64,000 nucleotides of DNA from WVXP01 sp964348095. Its GTDB lineage: Bacteria > Desulfobacterota > BSN033 > WVXP01. Each line of letters starts with the position of its first letter. The first letter of the stretch is position 1. Both the position numbers and the translations under genes were made by a program. Positions 25,557-35,174 of this stretch are shown here, piece after piece. A model generated the notes under the pieces. That model was not told where the DNA came from, did no database searches, and saw nothing but the letters and a program-made list of their open reading frames with translations. The DNA lies in NCBI GenBank assembly GCA_964348095.1, contig CAYGBK010000015.1:124001-188000 (forward strand), in the 5' to 3' direction.

Positions 25557-26198
25557 TTAGATGATTCTGGAAAAGAGAATGAAGTTGGCTGTGGCATGAA
25601 GGATAAATGGGGCGTAAAGGCTGCCTGTGTACTCATAGAGTAAGGCGAATATGATTCCACCAACCAAAGGTACGAATACAACGGCTAAGGTCCCTGCACT
25701 CAGGAGGTGACTCATGCCAAAAAGGATTGCCGAGAGGATCACGGATAACAATACCCCGCCGTGAGCCCTGATCAGCCTGTAGCAGAGACCCCGAAAGAAG
25801 ATCTCCTCGACAAAAGGCCCAATAAGGGATAACACCGCCAGGGGGATGATTCCCCGAACCCTGACTCCGGGATTTACATACGCCCTCAGATCCACTCCCC
25901 CCAAAACCCGCGCAGCGTAAAGGAAAAGGAAGAATCCCGACCCGAGGACGACTGAACCCCCTAAGCCGGTGAGAAAACCTTTAATCGGTTTCCTCAAGCC
26001 AGCCACTGAGAGAGGAACGGATAAGGCCCGAAAGAGGCTGAAGAATAGGACGAGGTCTAGACAGCGTACCATGCCCGTCCAGATTAGGGGGCTAAGCTCT
26101 CTGGCCAGAGGGAGACCGTGCAGGACATTTGAGGCTAACTCGAGGCCGACGAGAACTCCCGCGGTGATGAGAAACGCTTTTTCGTTTATCTGTTCCAT
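25557..26198 (-). CDS. CPBP-family intramembrane glutamic protease
   Basis: 213 residues with about six to seven membrane segments. The catalytic motifs of the CAAX protease/bacteriocin-processing (Abi) family are visible: EExxxR in GPFVEEIFFRGLCYRLIR, FGMSHLL with the second-motif His, and the final ILHATANFI with His and Asn. Such proteases act in the inner membrane on largely unknown substrates. It overlaps the end of the HEAT-repeat membrane protein gene by 13 bases, so the two are co-transcribed and may work together. Confidence 0.85.
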   Translation of the reverse strand: MEQINEKAFLITAGVLVGLELASNVLHGLPLARELSPLIWTGMVRCLDLVLFFSLFRALSVPLSVAGLRKPIKGFLTGLGGSVVLGSGFFLFLYAARVLGGVDLRAYVNPGVRVRGIIPLAVLSLIGPFVEEIFFRGLCYRLIRAHGGVLLSVILSAILFGMSHLLSAGTLAVVFVPLVGGIIFALLYEYTGSLYAPFILHATANFILFSRII

Positions 26199-27550
26199 CC
26201 GAGTCTCCGGAGCGCACGAAAAAGGTAGTGCTTAACGTACCAATCCTCTTTTCCCCGCAGCCACGACTCGAGGATCGGGATCATCCTCCTCTCTCCCTGA
26301 AAGGAAAGAGCAAGTATGGCCTTGCAGCGAACGATCGGAACTGGGTCCTTGCGCGCGAGATTGGTCAGCATCTCGACATTTTGCTTCGAGGGGAGGTAGG
26401 CGAGAGCCTCGGCTGCCCACAAACGGACCGCCGGGTTCGCACTGTTTAGATGCTTTATGAAGTTCTTTCTTGTCTCAGGATTTCGTGTTTTCTTTTCCGA
26501 GATGACCCAGCTGCGAATTTCCTCAACCTTTTCAGCAGGTAAGGGCCCTCTGGAATTCGAGACCTTCTGGGGAAGAAGGCTGTAGATCAAGAGAGCTGAG
26601 AACAATGCGACACACGTCAATACAACAATCCTCGAGTATTTGGAAAGGGCGAGTAGGCTGTCTGTAGCCAAGACGACAAAAAGCATGATCGCAAGGGGAG
26701 CAGTGAGGAAGATGGAATAGAAAGTTGTTCTCCTCAATCTCTGGGCGCTCCCACCTCCAGACCATGTCTCGACACTTTTCAGAATGGCAGGGCCTGTTCT
26801 CAAGTCGCTGGGAAGGGCTAGATCCGCAGCCTCTCTGGTTGAGACCGTGTAAAGGCCACGTTTCAAAAGCCATGATTTTTCGGTCTCCATCACGGACGCA
26901 CCTGTCCAAATCGTGACCTGGGTTCGTTCTTTGGGAGGGGTGATGAGTTCCGCCGATATTGGGGAATATCGATAGTAGAACGCTACCACCTTTGTTCCCC
27001 AGGAGTTCTGAAGGAGATAATCCCGGACTCCCAAAAAGCCCTGTTCCTGAAAGACAAAAAGAACCATAATGAGCGGGACTAGGGAGAGTAGTGCCACCTT
27101 GTGGAATGGAGCTTCCGGAATTCGTATTAGAAAATGGGCCACCCCAAAAAAGGCGATGAGAAGAAGCAGTCCCAGAGGAGAGAATCCCACGAGGAACGAC
27201 AACAAAACAGAAATGAAAATGGTCCACCCCAAGCGAATCGGCTTTGAGACCTTGAAACGGTGTAGAGACAAAGATCCAGCAAAAGCGATCACCCCCAGGG
27301 TAAAACCCAGAGTGAACGCAAAGAACATGCCTGCCTGTGCGAGCGAGCCCGCGTGGAGATGAGCTGAGAACTCATTGGGTAGAGGAATCGGTATGTAACT
27401 GGAGGCAGCTAAGGCCTCCAGTTTTGTCATGAACGCGAGACCAAAAGCTCTCAGCCTAGCGTACCCCCAGATTTCTGTCGTGAGGAAAGCCAGGATCTGA
27501 ATCAAGAAGAAAGGTTTGAGATACATGGGAGCATTCCGGCTGCAAGGCAT
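26186..27550 (-). CDS. Polytopic membrane protein with C-terminal HEAT repeats
   Basis: 454 residues. About seven to eight hydrophobic segments span residues 1-340 with a loop of about 100 residues in the middle (WGTKVVAFYYRYSPISAEL ... SVETWSGGGSAQR), and the last 100 residues form soluble helical pairs typical of HEAT/PBS-lyase repeats (NPAVRLWAAEALAYL, DPVPIVRCKAILALSFQG, WYVKHYLFRALRRLG). I do not recognise the membrane part. The downstream protease gene overlaps it, so an envelope-quality or processing role in common is possible. Upstream lies repeat copy B. Confidence 0.65.
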   Translation of the reverse strand: MPCSRNAPMYLKPFFLIQILAFLTTEIWGYARLRAFGLAFMTKLEALAASSYIPIPLPNEFSAHLHAGSLAQAGMFFAFTLGFTLGVIAFAGSLSLHRFKVSKPIRLGWTIFISVLLSFLVGFSPLGLLLLIAFFGVAHFLIRIPEAPFHKVALLSLVPLIMVLFVFQEQGFLGVRDYLLQNSWGTKVVAFYYRYSPISAELITPPKERTQVTIWTGASVMETEKSWLLKRGLYTVSTREAADLALPSDLRTGPAILKSVETWSGGGSAQRLRRTTFYSIFLTAPLAIMLFVVLATDSLLALSKYSRIVVLTCVALFSALLIYSLLPQKVSNSRGPLPAEKVEEIRSWVISEKKTRNPETRKNFIKHLNSANPAVRLWAAEALAYLPSKQNVEMLTNLARKDPVPIVRCKAILALSFQGERRMIPILESWLRGKEDWYVKHYLFRALRRLGWNR

Positions 27551-27649
27551 ATACCAAACGGTTCAGTGTTTTTCTTTTCTCCCTCTCTGACCTGAGAGGG
27601 GAAGCGATAGGCCAGTGAGCCAAGCTAGATTATTGAGGAGTTTCATGTG

Positions 27650-28040
27650 TTTTCAAAATCTGATGAAAACGGCCTTCCATAAAAGCACTCGTTCCTCTCG
27701 CCCGCTCTCCCCTACAGGAATCTGCGGGGTATCGCTCGAGCTCTCAGAGTCCGCAGAGTGAGAAAACGGATGGACCAGGCGTTTGGCCTAATTTTTCGAG
27801 GGGAAAAATTAGGCCAAGTAATCTCCTCTGGATTGGCCTCTCACCAATCCAGAGGCCGTTCCCTCTGCGGCTCCGTGTGCTCTGTGAGAGGTTGTGGAGA
27901 CGTCCAATTTGCTGCGATTATCTTGTTGAGAAACTCCTAGATCGGGTACAGCGCTTCCTTTCCCCCTTTCTGGCAGATTAGTTTCGTGAAGCCGTGACTA
28001 GGGTGTTCTGAGATATAAAGGCAACGGCCCTGGGAATATT
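27650..28040 (+). repeat. Modular dispersed repeat, copy B
   Basis: Same block order as copies A and C: TCAAAATCTGATGAAAACGG, CTCTCGCCCGCTCTCCCCTA, ATCGCTCGAGCTCTCAGAGT, hairpin 1 TTGGCCTAATTTTT / AAAAATTAGGCCAA (27783-27816), hairpin 2 CCTCTGGATTGG / CCAATCCAGAGG (27826-27855), TTCCCTCTGCGGCTCCGTGT, CTTTCCCCCTTTCTGGC and CGTGACTAGGGTGTTCTGAG. It sits between divergent genes, so it is not placed as a normal terminator. Confidence 0.85.
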
Positions 28041-28796
28041 CACCCCTTGTCTCCGGTAACGTCCCTCAGGGACATGAGCGTCCACAGAACTCAGGGAAGT
28101 CCTCTGAGTTATTTCGGCGTTTCCGCAGTTTCGGTTTCCTATTGAGAGCAAATTGGTGAAATTCTTCCAGGGGATGCAAGAGATAGCTTCAAATGTCAAA
28201 ATCCAATTGTCAAACGAAATCCCAAAGCCACCATGTCAACAAATTGAAATACCTCTGGCAATCAAGTCGTGTAGATAACCGATCGATCAACCGCCGATCC
28301 TGCCAGCCCTTATTCCTGCTTTGTTAGTTGAGCTTTGACATTCATTTGGATTTCAGGCTTTGTCTTTTGACATTTTGGTTCTTCGTCCGTGCACATTAAC
28401 TTTGCATGATTCTAAAGTGGTTTCTTGAGGAGACTCCTCTCGATTATTGTCTTGCTTTTATCCTGTTTTTTCGGTTAAATAGAGGTTTACCCTGTTGATT
28501 GCGTTTTATGTTTACCCAAACGAGGCGATTCTATTCAACAGGCGTTTTTCCTGTCCATCGAGATGCGGCGAGAACGCACATGTCGAGTTCACTCCCGCCA
28601 CCATCAGACTTGGTTAGGATTGTTTCCTAGAAAGGCTTTTGACGAACATTCAGAGATGCTTTGACAATCCGTCAACTTGAGAGCGAGGCACCAACCCGAA
28701 CAGACGGCCCAGTCATTGCCGCAGCGGCATTATATCAGCACCCATCTGTTTTTGAAATGAAAAACCCTCGGTCCGGTTAATTCTCCCGCTAATCGG
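28041..28796. other. Gene-free stretch before the AsmA-like gene
   Basis: About 750 bases without a convincing reading frame on either strand. The first part has short direct motifs such as TCAAATGTCAAAATCC and ATTGTCAAACGAAATCCC; the rest is T-rich in places and shows no promoter I can name with confidence. Confidence 0.4.
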
Positions 28797-31700
28797 GTGA
28801 CCGAAGTGCGAGTGAAGGGGGATCGTGTCGTCTTGAAGAGAAGGATCCTTGCAATCCTCCTGATTGGCTTCATGGCGCTTGTTATTGTCGGAGTCGGAAT
28901 GACCTATGTCCGATTCCAATTGGGTGCCCGGTTAGCCGAGAAGGGCCTCGAAAAGACGATCCAGTCGGGATTCGGTGGCAAATTGACCATTTCCCGAACA
29001 GTGATTCACTGGTTGGGCAGGTTTGACATTGAGTACCGAGGGGTATCTGTCGGACGGGAGGGAGAGCCAGAAGGATGGCTCCGTGTCAGTCGGATCGTCG
29101 TAAGACCGAAATTGAGGAGTATCTTTTCAAAATCTATCACGTGGAAAAGCCTCGATCTCGAAGATCTTGAGTTGCGTCTCGCCGGAGGAGGAGGTCCATT
29201 TCCTTTGGATTACCTCGTTTCTGTACTTCCCCAGTTTGGTCAGTTACGGGTCACGGGAGGAAAGGTTGAACTACCTCAAAGAGTGATTCACGACCTGTTT
29301 CTTTCTCTCAGCAACCTTTCAACATCTGGCCCTTTTCCTTTGGTGGCAAAGGGCACCCTCAAGGTGGACGGTGGTTCTGCCGGAAGGGTGTCAATTCACG
29401 GGCTGGTTCAGCGCCTTTCTGAGGAGTGGAATGCCTCGGGTCTCAAGGTCTCCGCAAAGATAGAAGGCAGAGGTATCGATCCATTGTGGTTTGGTGGCAA
29501 TGATTCCCGATACTTTCCCGCTGAGCTTGTTGGAAGCAGACTGTCCATCTTTGCGGCGTTTGATGGCTACCCCAAGGGGTGGTTTCAGACATCTGGGACA
29601 GTGAGCATCCTTGGATCACCCCTATTGGAGGGAAAGGATAGCCTAGATGCCGACTTCGCGGTTACCTGGGACGGGCAGGACCTTGAGTTTCAGAAGTTTA
29701 GGCTCAAACCGCCTTTCATTCCGCTCGAAATAAAGGGGCGAATCAACGCGACAAGAGAAGGCGATCCGTTCGTTTCTCTTACCGTTGATTGCCCATGGTT
29801 TTCAATCGGTAAGGGGGCAAGAATCCTTCCTTTTGTTCCGGAGAAGATCCGTTCTTTGTTGGAGTCTGTCAAAGAGGGTGAGATTTCGCTGTCATCATTT
29901 GGGTTTACCGGCCCTCTCAGAAGTCTCGGACCGCCAGAAGATGAAGAATCCCTTCGCCTCTGGGAGGGAGTCGTCAGACTCAGGAAGATTATTGTCCCCT
30001 GGCGGGGAGCGTATTTCAAATTCCGAAATGGCGCTGTCCGGATGGACGATGGCCGTATTCTGGCGGAGGCCGTTGGCCTACGTTTCGGCGGTTCAGAACT
30101 CGAGATTTCTCGGCTTTCCCTCTCTCAGCCCTTCGGGGATCGCGCGCTTGAACTGACTCTCAAGGGTGAAGTCGACCTGGCTGACATTCCGAAATGGGTT
30201 TCCACTGGCATAATTCCCGGGAAGGTGACCCGTTTATTGTCGGATATAGAGGCTCTCTCTGGTACGGGGGACATCAGTCTCCGCTTTGAGAAATCCCTTG
30301 GATTGTCAATCTCCCCCGTGCTAAGTGGCCGATTGGTACTCGAAGACGGCACCCTCCGAATCCCCCATCTCCCTGGGACTTTCAAGAACTTAGAGGGCTT
30401 GGTTGAGTTTTCTTCTCGGGAACTCGCTGTCGACAAGCTTCGAGGTAGGTGGCGGAATTCGACTGTGATTGCCCACGGGTCGGTCAGTGCGCCTTTCTCA
30501 GGCCATCCCGATCTTGATCTCTCAGTCACGGGTCGTCTCGATCTAGAAAACCTCCGCGAAATCGGCTCTTGGAAGGGTTTACCCGAAGGCATGCGGAAAG
30601 TCCTTCGAGAAGTTTCCTATCCGTTGGGTCAGGGAGACTACACCCTGACCATAATGGGTCCCCTCGATGGCCCTGAGGGCGTAAAGGTCAAAGGGGAGTT
30701 GTCTGTCCAGGGTGGATCCTTTCGTCTCTGGAACGCGTATCCCGTCAAGGGTGTAAAAGGTACGGTTCTCATTTCCAAAGGGCGAGTCATGGTTCCTCAC
30801 TTGGAAGGAATCTGGAAGAACTCGGACATTGCGTTGAAGACGGTTCTCAAACAGTCTGGGAAAACTTTCCAAAGGGATCTAACCTTTTCGGGATCTTTCG
30901 ATCTTCGGGATATCGCCTCAGAAAGATTTGATCACGGATTGCCAAGGATCTGGCGAAAATTTCTTAGACCATTTGATTTTCAGAAGGGTCAGGCTTTCTT
31001 GGAGGTGATCAACCGGAAACGTAGCGATCGGGGCACGGTAGGAGGTCATGTCACCTTTCGGAATGCAACGGTTCGGTATGTGCCCGTCTTTCCTCCTGTC
31101 ACGGACATGGACGGGGCGGTCTCTTTTGACGGAAGGGGCATCAAAACCATCGACGTTCGGGGGAGACTCGATTCGGGCCCCGTGAGCGTTCAGGGTAACC
31201 TCGTCCCGAACTCTTGGGATTCGGCTCCTGCCCTTCTCATTCAGGCCGGCAAGATCGATCTAGACGAGCTTCTCTCGTGGCCGTGGAAGAAGGGTTTTTC
31301 CAAAGGCAAAAGGACTCGCTCTCCCTTACTCGTCCGTCTGGAGATCGATCGGGGAGGGTATAAAGAGATTCACGTCACAGACATTAATGGGAGAGTGAGG
31401 TTCGAGGAAGAGGGGATATCTTTTGAGGAGATTACCTTTGCCTCGACCGCCGGACAGGGTTTGATTACGGGGTGGCTCGGTTTTGAAGAAAACGGCGACC
31501 TGTCGTTTGAATTTCACCCCTATGTCTTAAGAATCGAAACAAGTCCAGTTCTGATGAGTTTTCAAAAAGCCGGACGCAAGGAGCAGCTAACCGGCTTGGG
31601 ATCCGCCTATGGGGTCATCCGGGGACGCGGTAATGGGATCAAGGAGATAGCCCGATCCCTAAACGGAGAAATAGGAGTTTTTCTGGAAGAAGGCAGAATC

Positions 31701-32213
31701 GCGCAATTCAACGTCCTGTCCAAGGTGTTTTCTCTCTTGGATTTTTCGCAGGTGGCTCGTGGTAATTTCCCGAACCTGAAGGAAGAGGGGATGCCCTACA
31801 GAACCGTCACCGGAGAGATTGCTGTCAACAACGGAAGGGCGACAACGGATGATCTCCTGGTTGATGGCGAGTCCATGAAAATCTCCGTGGTCGGAGACCT
31901 CGATATCCCTTCCGGGGATGTGGATCTGACTCTTGGGCTTCGCCGGGTCGGTGCTGGAGGGAAGATTGTCAGGGCAGTCCCGATTTTTGGGGAAATCGTG
32001 ACAACAGATGGCGGAAGTTTTATTCATTACTATCTGGAAGTGAAGGGGAAAATAGACAAGCCTGAGGTAAAAGGTGTTCCCTTTATGTCAGTCTCGGACG
32101 GGGTTTCTGGGCTCATGCGAAGGCTGTTAGAGACGCCGACTGAGGTCATTCCTTTTCAGAGACAACCAGACCTAGAACGATTCTTCAGGAATAGAAAGCA
32201 TCCCTATCCCTAA
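28797..32213 (+). CDS. Large AsmA/YhdP-like envelope protein
   Basis: 1138 residues. One N-terminal membrane segment (LAILLIGFMALVIVGVGMTY, about 17-37) anchors a very long periplasmic beta-rich chain with repeated short motifs (LDLEDLELRLAGG, GTLRIPHLPGTFKNLEG, GDYTLTIMGPLDGPEGVKVKG). The last 250 residues are AsmA-C-like: GVIRGRGNGIKEIARSLNGE, FNVLSKVFSLLDFSQV and the final PIFGEIVTTDGGSFIHYYLE. AsmA-like proteins (YhdP, TamB) are thought to form grooves carrying phospholipid between inner and outer membrane, which implies a diderm host. The start is uncertain: GTG 28797 is used, with a TTG after AAGGGGGATC as an alternative. Confidence 0.8.
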   Translation: MTEVRVKGDRVVLKRRILAILLIGFMALVIVGVGMTYVRFQLGARLAEKGLEKTIQSGFGGKLTISRTVIHWLGRFDIEYRGVSVGREGEPEGWLRVSRIVVRPKLRSIFSKSITWKSLDLEDLELRLAGGGGPFPLDYLVSVLPQFGQLRVTGGKVELPQRVIHDLFLSLSNLSTSGPFPLVAKGTLKVDGGSAGRVSIHGLVQRLSEEWNASGLKVSAKIEGRGIDPLWFGGNDSRYFPAELVGSRLSIFAAFDGYPKGWFQTSGTVSILGSPLLEGKDSLDADFAVTWDGQDLEFQKFRLKPPFIPLEIKGRINATREGDPFVSLTVDCPWFSIGKGARILPFVPEKIRSLLESVKEGEISLSSFGFTGPLRSLGPPEDEESLRLWEGVVRLRKIIVPWRGAYFKFRNGAVRMDDGRILAEAVGLRFGGSELEISRLSLSQPFGDRALELTLKGEVDLADIPKWVSTGIIPGKVTRLLSDIEALSGTGDISLRFEKSLGLSISPVLSGRLVLEDGTLRIPHLPGTFKNLEGLVEFSSRELAVDKLRGRWRNSTVIAHGSVSAPFSGHPDLDLSVTGRLDLENLREIGSWKGLPEGMRKVLREVSYPLGQGDYTLTIMGPLDGPEGVKVKGELSVQGGSFRLWNAYPVKGVKGTVLISKGRVMVPHLEGIWKNSDIALKTVLKQSGKTFQRDLTFSGSFDLRDIASERFDHGLPRIWRKFLRPFDFQKGQAFLEVINRKRSDRGTVGGHVTFRNATVRYVPVFPPVTDMDGAVSFDGRGIKTIDVRGRLDSGPVSVQGNLVPNSWDSAPALLIQAGKIDLDELLSWPWKKGFSKGKRTRSPLLVRLEIDRGGYKEIHVTDINGRVRFEEEGISFEEITFASTAGQGLITGWLGFEENGDLSFEFHPYVLRIETSPVLMSFQKAGRKEQLTGLGSAYGVIRGRGNGIKEIARSLNGEIGVFLEEGRIAQFNVLSKVFSLLDFSQVARGNFPNLKEEGMPYRTVTGEIAVNNGRATTDDLLVDGESMKISVVGDLDIPSGDVDLTLGLRRVGAGGKIVRAVPIFGEIVTTDGGSFIHYYLEVKGKIDKPEVKGVPFMSVSDGVSGLMRRLLETPTEVIPFQRQPDLERFFRNRKHPYP

Positions 32214-32331
32214 GCCCCATGGCATCAATATTTGTCTGTGATAACAGGGGGCGGCCTATCATCCCTCTTTTTTCTCTCATCAAATTGTCCATTTCTTCCG
32301 AAGGATTATATAAGACAGCATGTTGTAAACC

Positions 32332-33399
32332 ATGAGCCCAGGTTCAATGAAAAAAAAGATCGGGACCATAGGGGATCCTTACCGGCATTTTTTTGAAAAT
32401 GCCGATGACGGGATGGTTCTGTTTGACCCAGCCGGCAAAATCCTTTTGGCCAATCCAAGTTTCTTGGAGGTTATGGGATATGCGATTGAGGACATAGACA
32501 GGGGTATCAGTCTTCCGGATTTTGTCAATTCGAAGGATGTTCTAACTGTGGAGAAATACCATCGTCGAATCATATCCGGAGAGAAATTGCATGAGTACGA
32601 GTTTGGCGCTACGACGACAAGGAAGGATAGCCTCCGCTTCAGCGCAAAGGGATGTCGCTTGACGGATAGAAACGGTGAACCGTTGGGAGTGATGGTGCTG
32701 TTAAGGGAGGTAACTTTGTTATTCAAAAGGTTGGAACTTGTCGATCAAAAGCTAAAAGAATCGGAAGGCAACTACAGGACGTTGCTGGAAAAGGTTAGCG
32801 AGGGGATCGCTGTTCTCCGCAATCGACGTTTTGTGGTTATCAATGAGAAGCTTGCCCAGATGACTGGTTTTGACCGACATGAATTGGAAGGACAAAGGCT
32901 AAGCAGAATTGTTTCGGCCGAATCATTGATTGACGCTGAGACATGGTATGACAGGATCATGTCAGGCACAAAGGCTGAGGGTGCCGCCGAGATACACCTC
33001 ATGACGAATAACTTTCAGCCGCTCACTGCGGAGGCTACGGGCGGCCTGGTGCAGTACGGTGCAAAACCGGCTGTGCTCTGCCTGTTCAGAGACGTTACTG
33101 ATAGAAAAGACATCGAGGATATGCTTCTTCAGTCGGAGAGGGATCGTGCGGTCTGCGAATTGGCCGGGGCAACTGCTCATGAGCTGAATCAACCCCTCAC
33201 CGTCATCATGGGGAATGTGGAACTCTTTCTTGACAAGATCGAAGGCGAGGAACCTTTTGCACGATATCTCCATAACATTTACAACGAGTCACTCCGGCTT
33301 GCTGATCTAATCAAGAAGATTGGGAACATAACACGGTACAAAAGCAAGCCGTATGTAGGAACGACCCAGATCATCGACATCGATGGGGCGTCGAGCTAG
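32332..33399 (+). CDS. PAS-PAS-DHp protein lacking the kinase ATPase domain
   Basis: 355 residues: a PAS domain at about 15-130 (YRHFFENADDGMVLFDPAGK), a second at 145-260 (YRTLLEKVSEGIAVLRNRRF), then a dimerisation helix with the phosphoacceptor motif AGATAHELNQPLTVIMGN. The protein ends about 70 residues later (IIDIDGASS) where HATPase would start; there is no N, G1 or G2 box. No frameshift is apparent, since the next gene begins 30 bases later with its own ribosome site. It probably serves as a phosphotransfer or dimer-forming sensor that needs another kinase, or acts on the receiver encoded next. ATG 32347 is an alternative start. Confidence 0.82.
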   Translation: MSPGSMKKKIGTIGDPYRHFFENADDGMVLFDPAGKILLANPSFLEVMGYAIEDIDRGISLPDFVNSKDVLTVEKYHRRIISGEKLHEYEFGATTTRKDSLRFSAKGCRLTDRNGEPLGVMVLLREVTLLFKRLELVDQKLKESEGNYRTLLEKVSEGIAVLRNRRFVVINEKLAQMTGFDRHELEGQRLSRIVSAESLIDAETWYDRIMSGTKAEGAAEIHLMTNNFQPLTAEATGGLVQYGAKPAVLCLFRDVTDRKDIEDMLLQSERDRAVCELAGATAHELNQPLTVIMGNVELFLDKIEGEEPFARYLHNIYNESLRLADLIKKIGNITRYKSKPYVGTTQIIDIDGASS

Positions 33400-33428
33400 T
33401 TTTTGGATAAGTTTTTAGGAGGTTTGGT

Positions 33429-33803
33429 ATGGCAAAGATACTTGTGCTGGATGATGAGCCAGGAATGCGGGAACTACTCCAGGAGTATCTGGAGACAGAG
33501 GGCCATCAGGTTCGTGTCGCATGTGATGGTGTCGAGGGCTATGAGGTCTACGAGGCTTATCAACCGGATCTTCTCCTTGTCGATGTCCGTATGCCTAAGG
33601 GAGACGGCATCGAGTTGGTTCAGGCTGTGAGAGCCAAGAAGGCGGACATCAAGGTTGTCTATATAACGGGTTGGCTCGACGATATGAATGTTGGAAGTCG
33701 AATCGTCACAGAGTTAGCGAATCACCCCGAGTACAAGACGCTAATCAAGCCCTTTAGACTCAAAGACGCCTCCCAGCTAGTTAGAGAGTACGTGGGAGAC
33801 TAA
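33429..33803 (+). CDS. Single-domain response regulator (CheY-like)
   Basis: 124 residues, only a receiver domain: acidic pocket in LVLDDEPG, phosphoacceptor Asp in LLVDVRMPKGDG, Thr in VYITGW and Lys in LIKPFRLKD. There is no output domain. AGGAGG lies just before the ATG, 30 bases after the truncated kinase, so the two are an operon. The pair could form one arm of a phosphorelay, with ATP-dependent phosphorylation supplied by a kinase elsewhere. It converges with the radical SAM gene, 15 bases apart. Confidence 0.9.
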   Translation: MAKILVLDDEPGMRELLQEYLETEGHQVRVACDGVEGYEVYEAYQPDLLLVDVRMPKGDGIELVQAVRAKKADIKVVYITGWLDDMNVGSRIVTELANHPEYKTLIKPFRLKDASQLVREYVGD

Positions 33804-33818
33804 CTGGTTCAAACTACC

Positions 33819-35090
33819 TCAATCTGAGAAGGATTCCTTAGAACGATTGAAATAGCCGATGGCGAGATAGGGAAAGGTCTTCCGGAGAATAGCGAGCATC
33901 TTGGAGACCCCCAGGGCTGGACCTTCTAGATTTCCGATTTTCTTCAAATACCATTCAGAATCGATATTGAGATTTCGCATCTGAATCATGTCAATCCCTG
34001 TGACCCTTACCATCCTGATCAGGGCATCGATCTCATCCTCCTGGTCCGTGAACCCTGGGAAGACAAGTAGATTGAGCGACACAAAAACTCCCCGGGCTTT
34101 TGCGCCACAAATCGATTCCAGAACGTCCTCAAATCGATATCCCTCAGGCTGATGATAGCGCCCGTAGTATTTCGGCCTGGCGCTACTGAGGGTGATCCGC
34201 ATACTGTCGAGCCCTACCCCAGCGAGTCGATCGACAACTTGAGGAAGGCTCCCGTTGGTGTTGACGTTGAGAGTGCCTCGTGAGGTTTTCTCTCTGAGTC
34301 TTGCGATCGTCTTTTCCAAGAGTTGATCTTGTAATAGGGGTTCACCTTCACAGCCCTGGCCGAAGCTGACAATCGGGGCTTCAGCCCTCTCCATGTGAGG
34401 CAAAGCCACTTCAATAAGCTCTTCCACGGTGGGAACAAAAGAGATCCTCTGATGGGATGCCTTACAGCCATTCGATGGCTGGGAGGACAGACATCCGAGA
34501 CACCTGGCGTTGCAGCTGGGTGAGGTAGGAACGGGGATCTCCCATCGCCGATAAAAGACGTTTTTTGCCGCAAAACAGTGATAGTTCAGGGCGCAATGAG
34601 ATAGATGTTTCAGAAATCGGTTTTGTGGGTACTCCTTTAGGTATCTGTCGACCCGACGGGTCAAGTCCTCGTCGTCCGTAAAGAATTTTGTGTGCCAGTG
34701 GGGGTTGGAGTCTACCAAGATTGCCGATACCCAGAAACTCTCCTCTCTCAGGCCGACGGCTCCATAGGCCCAAAGGGGGAGAACCGAAGACTTCTCCTTA
34801 AGGTTAGTCGCCGGCAACAAGCATCTCAGATACCCAGGAGCCAAGAAAGCCGCGACGGCCGTGCACTCGATTCTGCGACCATCGATTACCGCTTCCTCCA
34901 CGGTCACAAAATTCTCAGACTCTGGATCCCATCCAACGGGGTAGCGACCCGGAAGCGTAAAGAGTTGGCTTCCCTCAGGGAGGGGCGTTAGTCTGTCGGC
35001 GTGACCGGGTAATTTTCTTGTGCCTGACTGGGCTGCCATATAGAGGCTGGGATGGTCAAAGATCTGACCCTCTGGGTCGGAGAAGACCAT
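33819..35090 (-). CDS. Radical SAM protein
   Basis: 423 residues. The iron-sulphur cluster motif CxxxCxxC is at Cys193, Cys197 and Cys200 (SCNARCLGCLS), unusually far from the N-terminus; GQGCEGEP, NVNTNGSLP and MRITLSSARP follow as the SAM-binding strands of the barrel. The first 190 residues are a separate domain (LPGRYPVGWDPESENFVTVE) I cannot name, with Cys166 and Cys172 that might hold a further cluster. The reaction is unknown: peptide modification or activation of a partner enzyme are both usual for this superfamily. It is followed on the same strand, upstream, by DUF547. Confidence 0.82.
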   Translation of the reverse strand: MVFSDPEGQIFDHPSLYMAAQSGTRKLPGHADRLTPLPEGSQLFTLPGRYPVGWDPESENFVTVEEAVIDGRRIECTAVAAFLAPGYLRCLLPATNLKEKSSVLPLWAYGAVGLREESFWVSAILVDSNPHWHTKFFTDDEDLTRRVDRYLKEYPQNRFLKHLSHCALNYHCFAAKNVFYRRWEIPVPTSPSCNARCLGCLSSQPSNGCKASHQRISFVPTVEELIEVALPHMERAEAPIVSFGQGCEGEPLLQDQLLEKTIARLREKTSRGTLNVNTNGSLPQVVDRLAGVGLDSMRITLSSARPKYYGRYHQPEGYRFEDVLESICGAKARGVFVSLNLLVFPGFTDQEDEIDALIRMVRVTGIDMIQMRNLNIDSEWYLKKIGNLEGPALGVSKMLAILRKTFPYLAIGYFNRSKESFSD

Positions 35091-35174
35091 CCTGGGGGGT
35101 AGGGTGATGTCCCGTTGGGCTAACGTCTTTTTCGTCTGCTTCGATACAGATACTAAAGAGATTTGGCGTCTCCT

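Noticed and set aside
28041..28796. tRNA or other known RNA gene in the long gap before the AsmA-like gene
   Set aside because: No cloverleaf, no CCA-type ending and no known RNA signature could be recognised on either strand.
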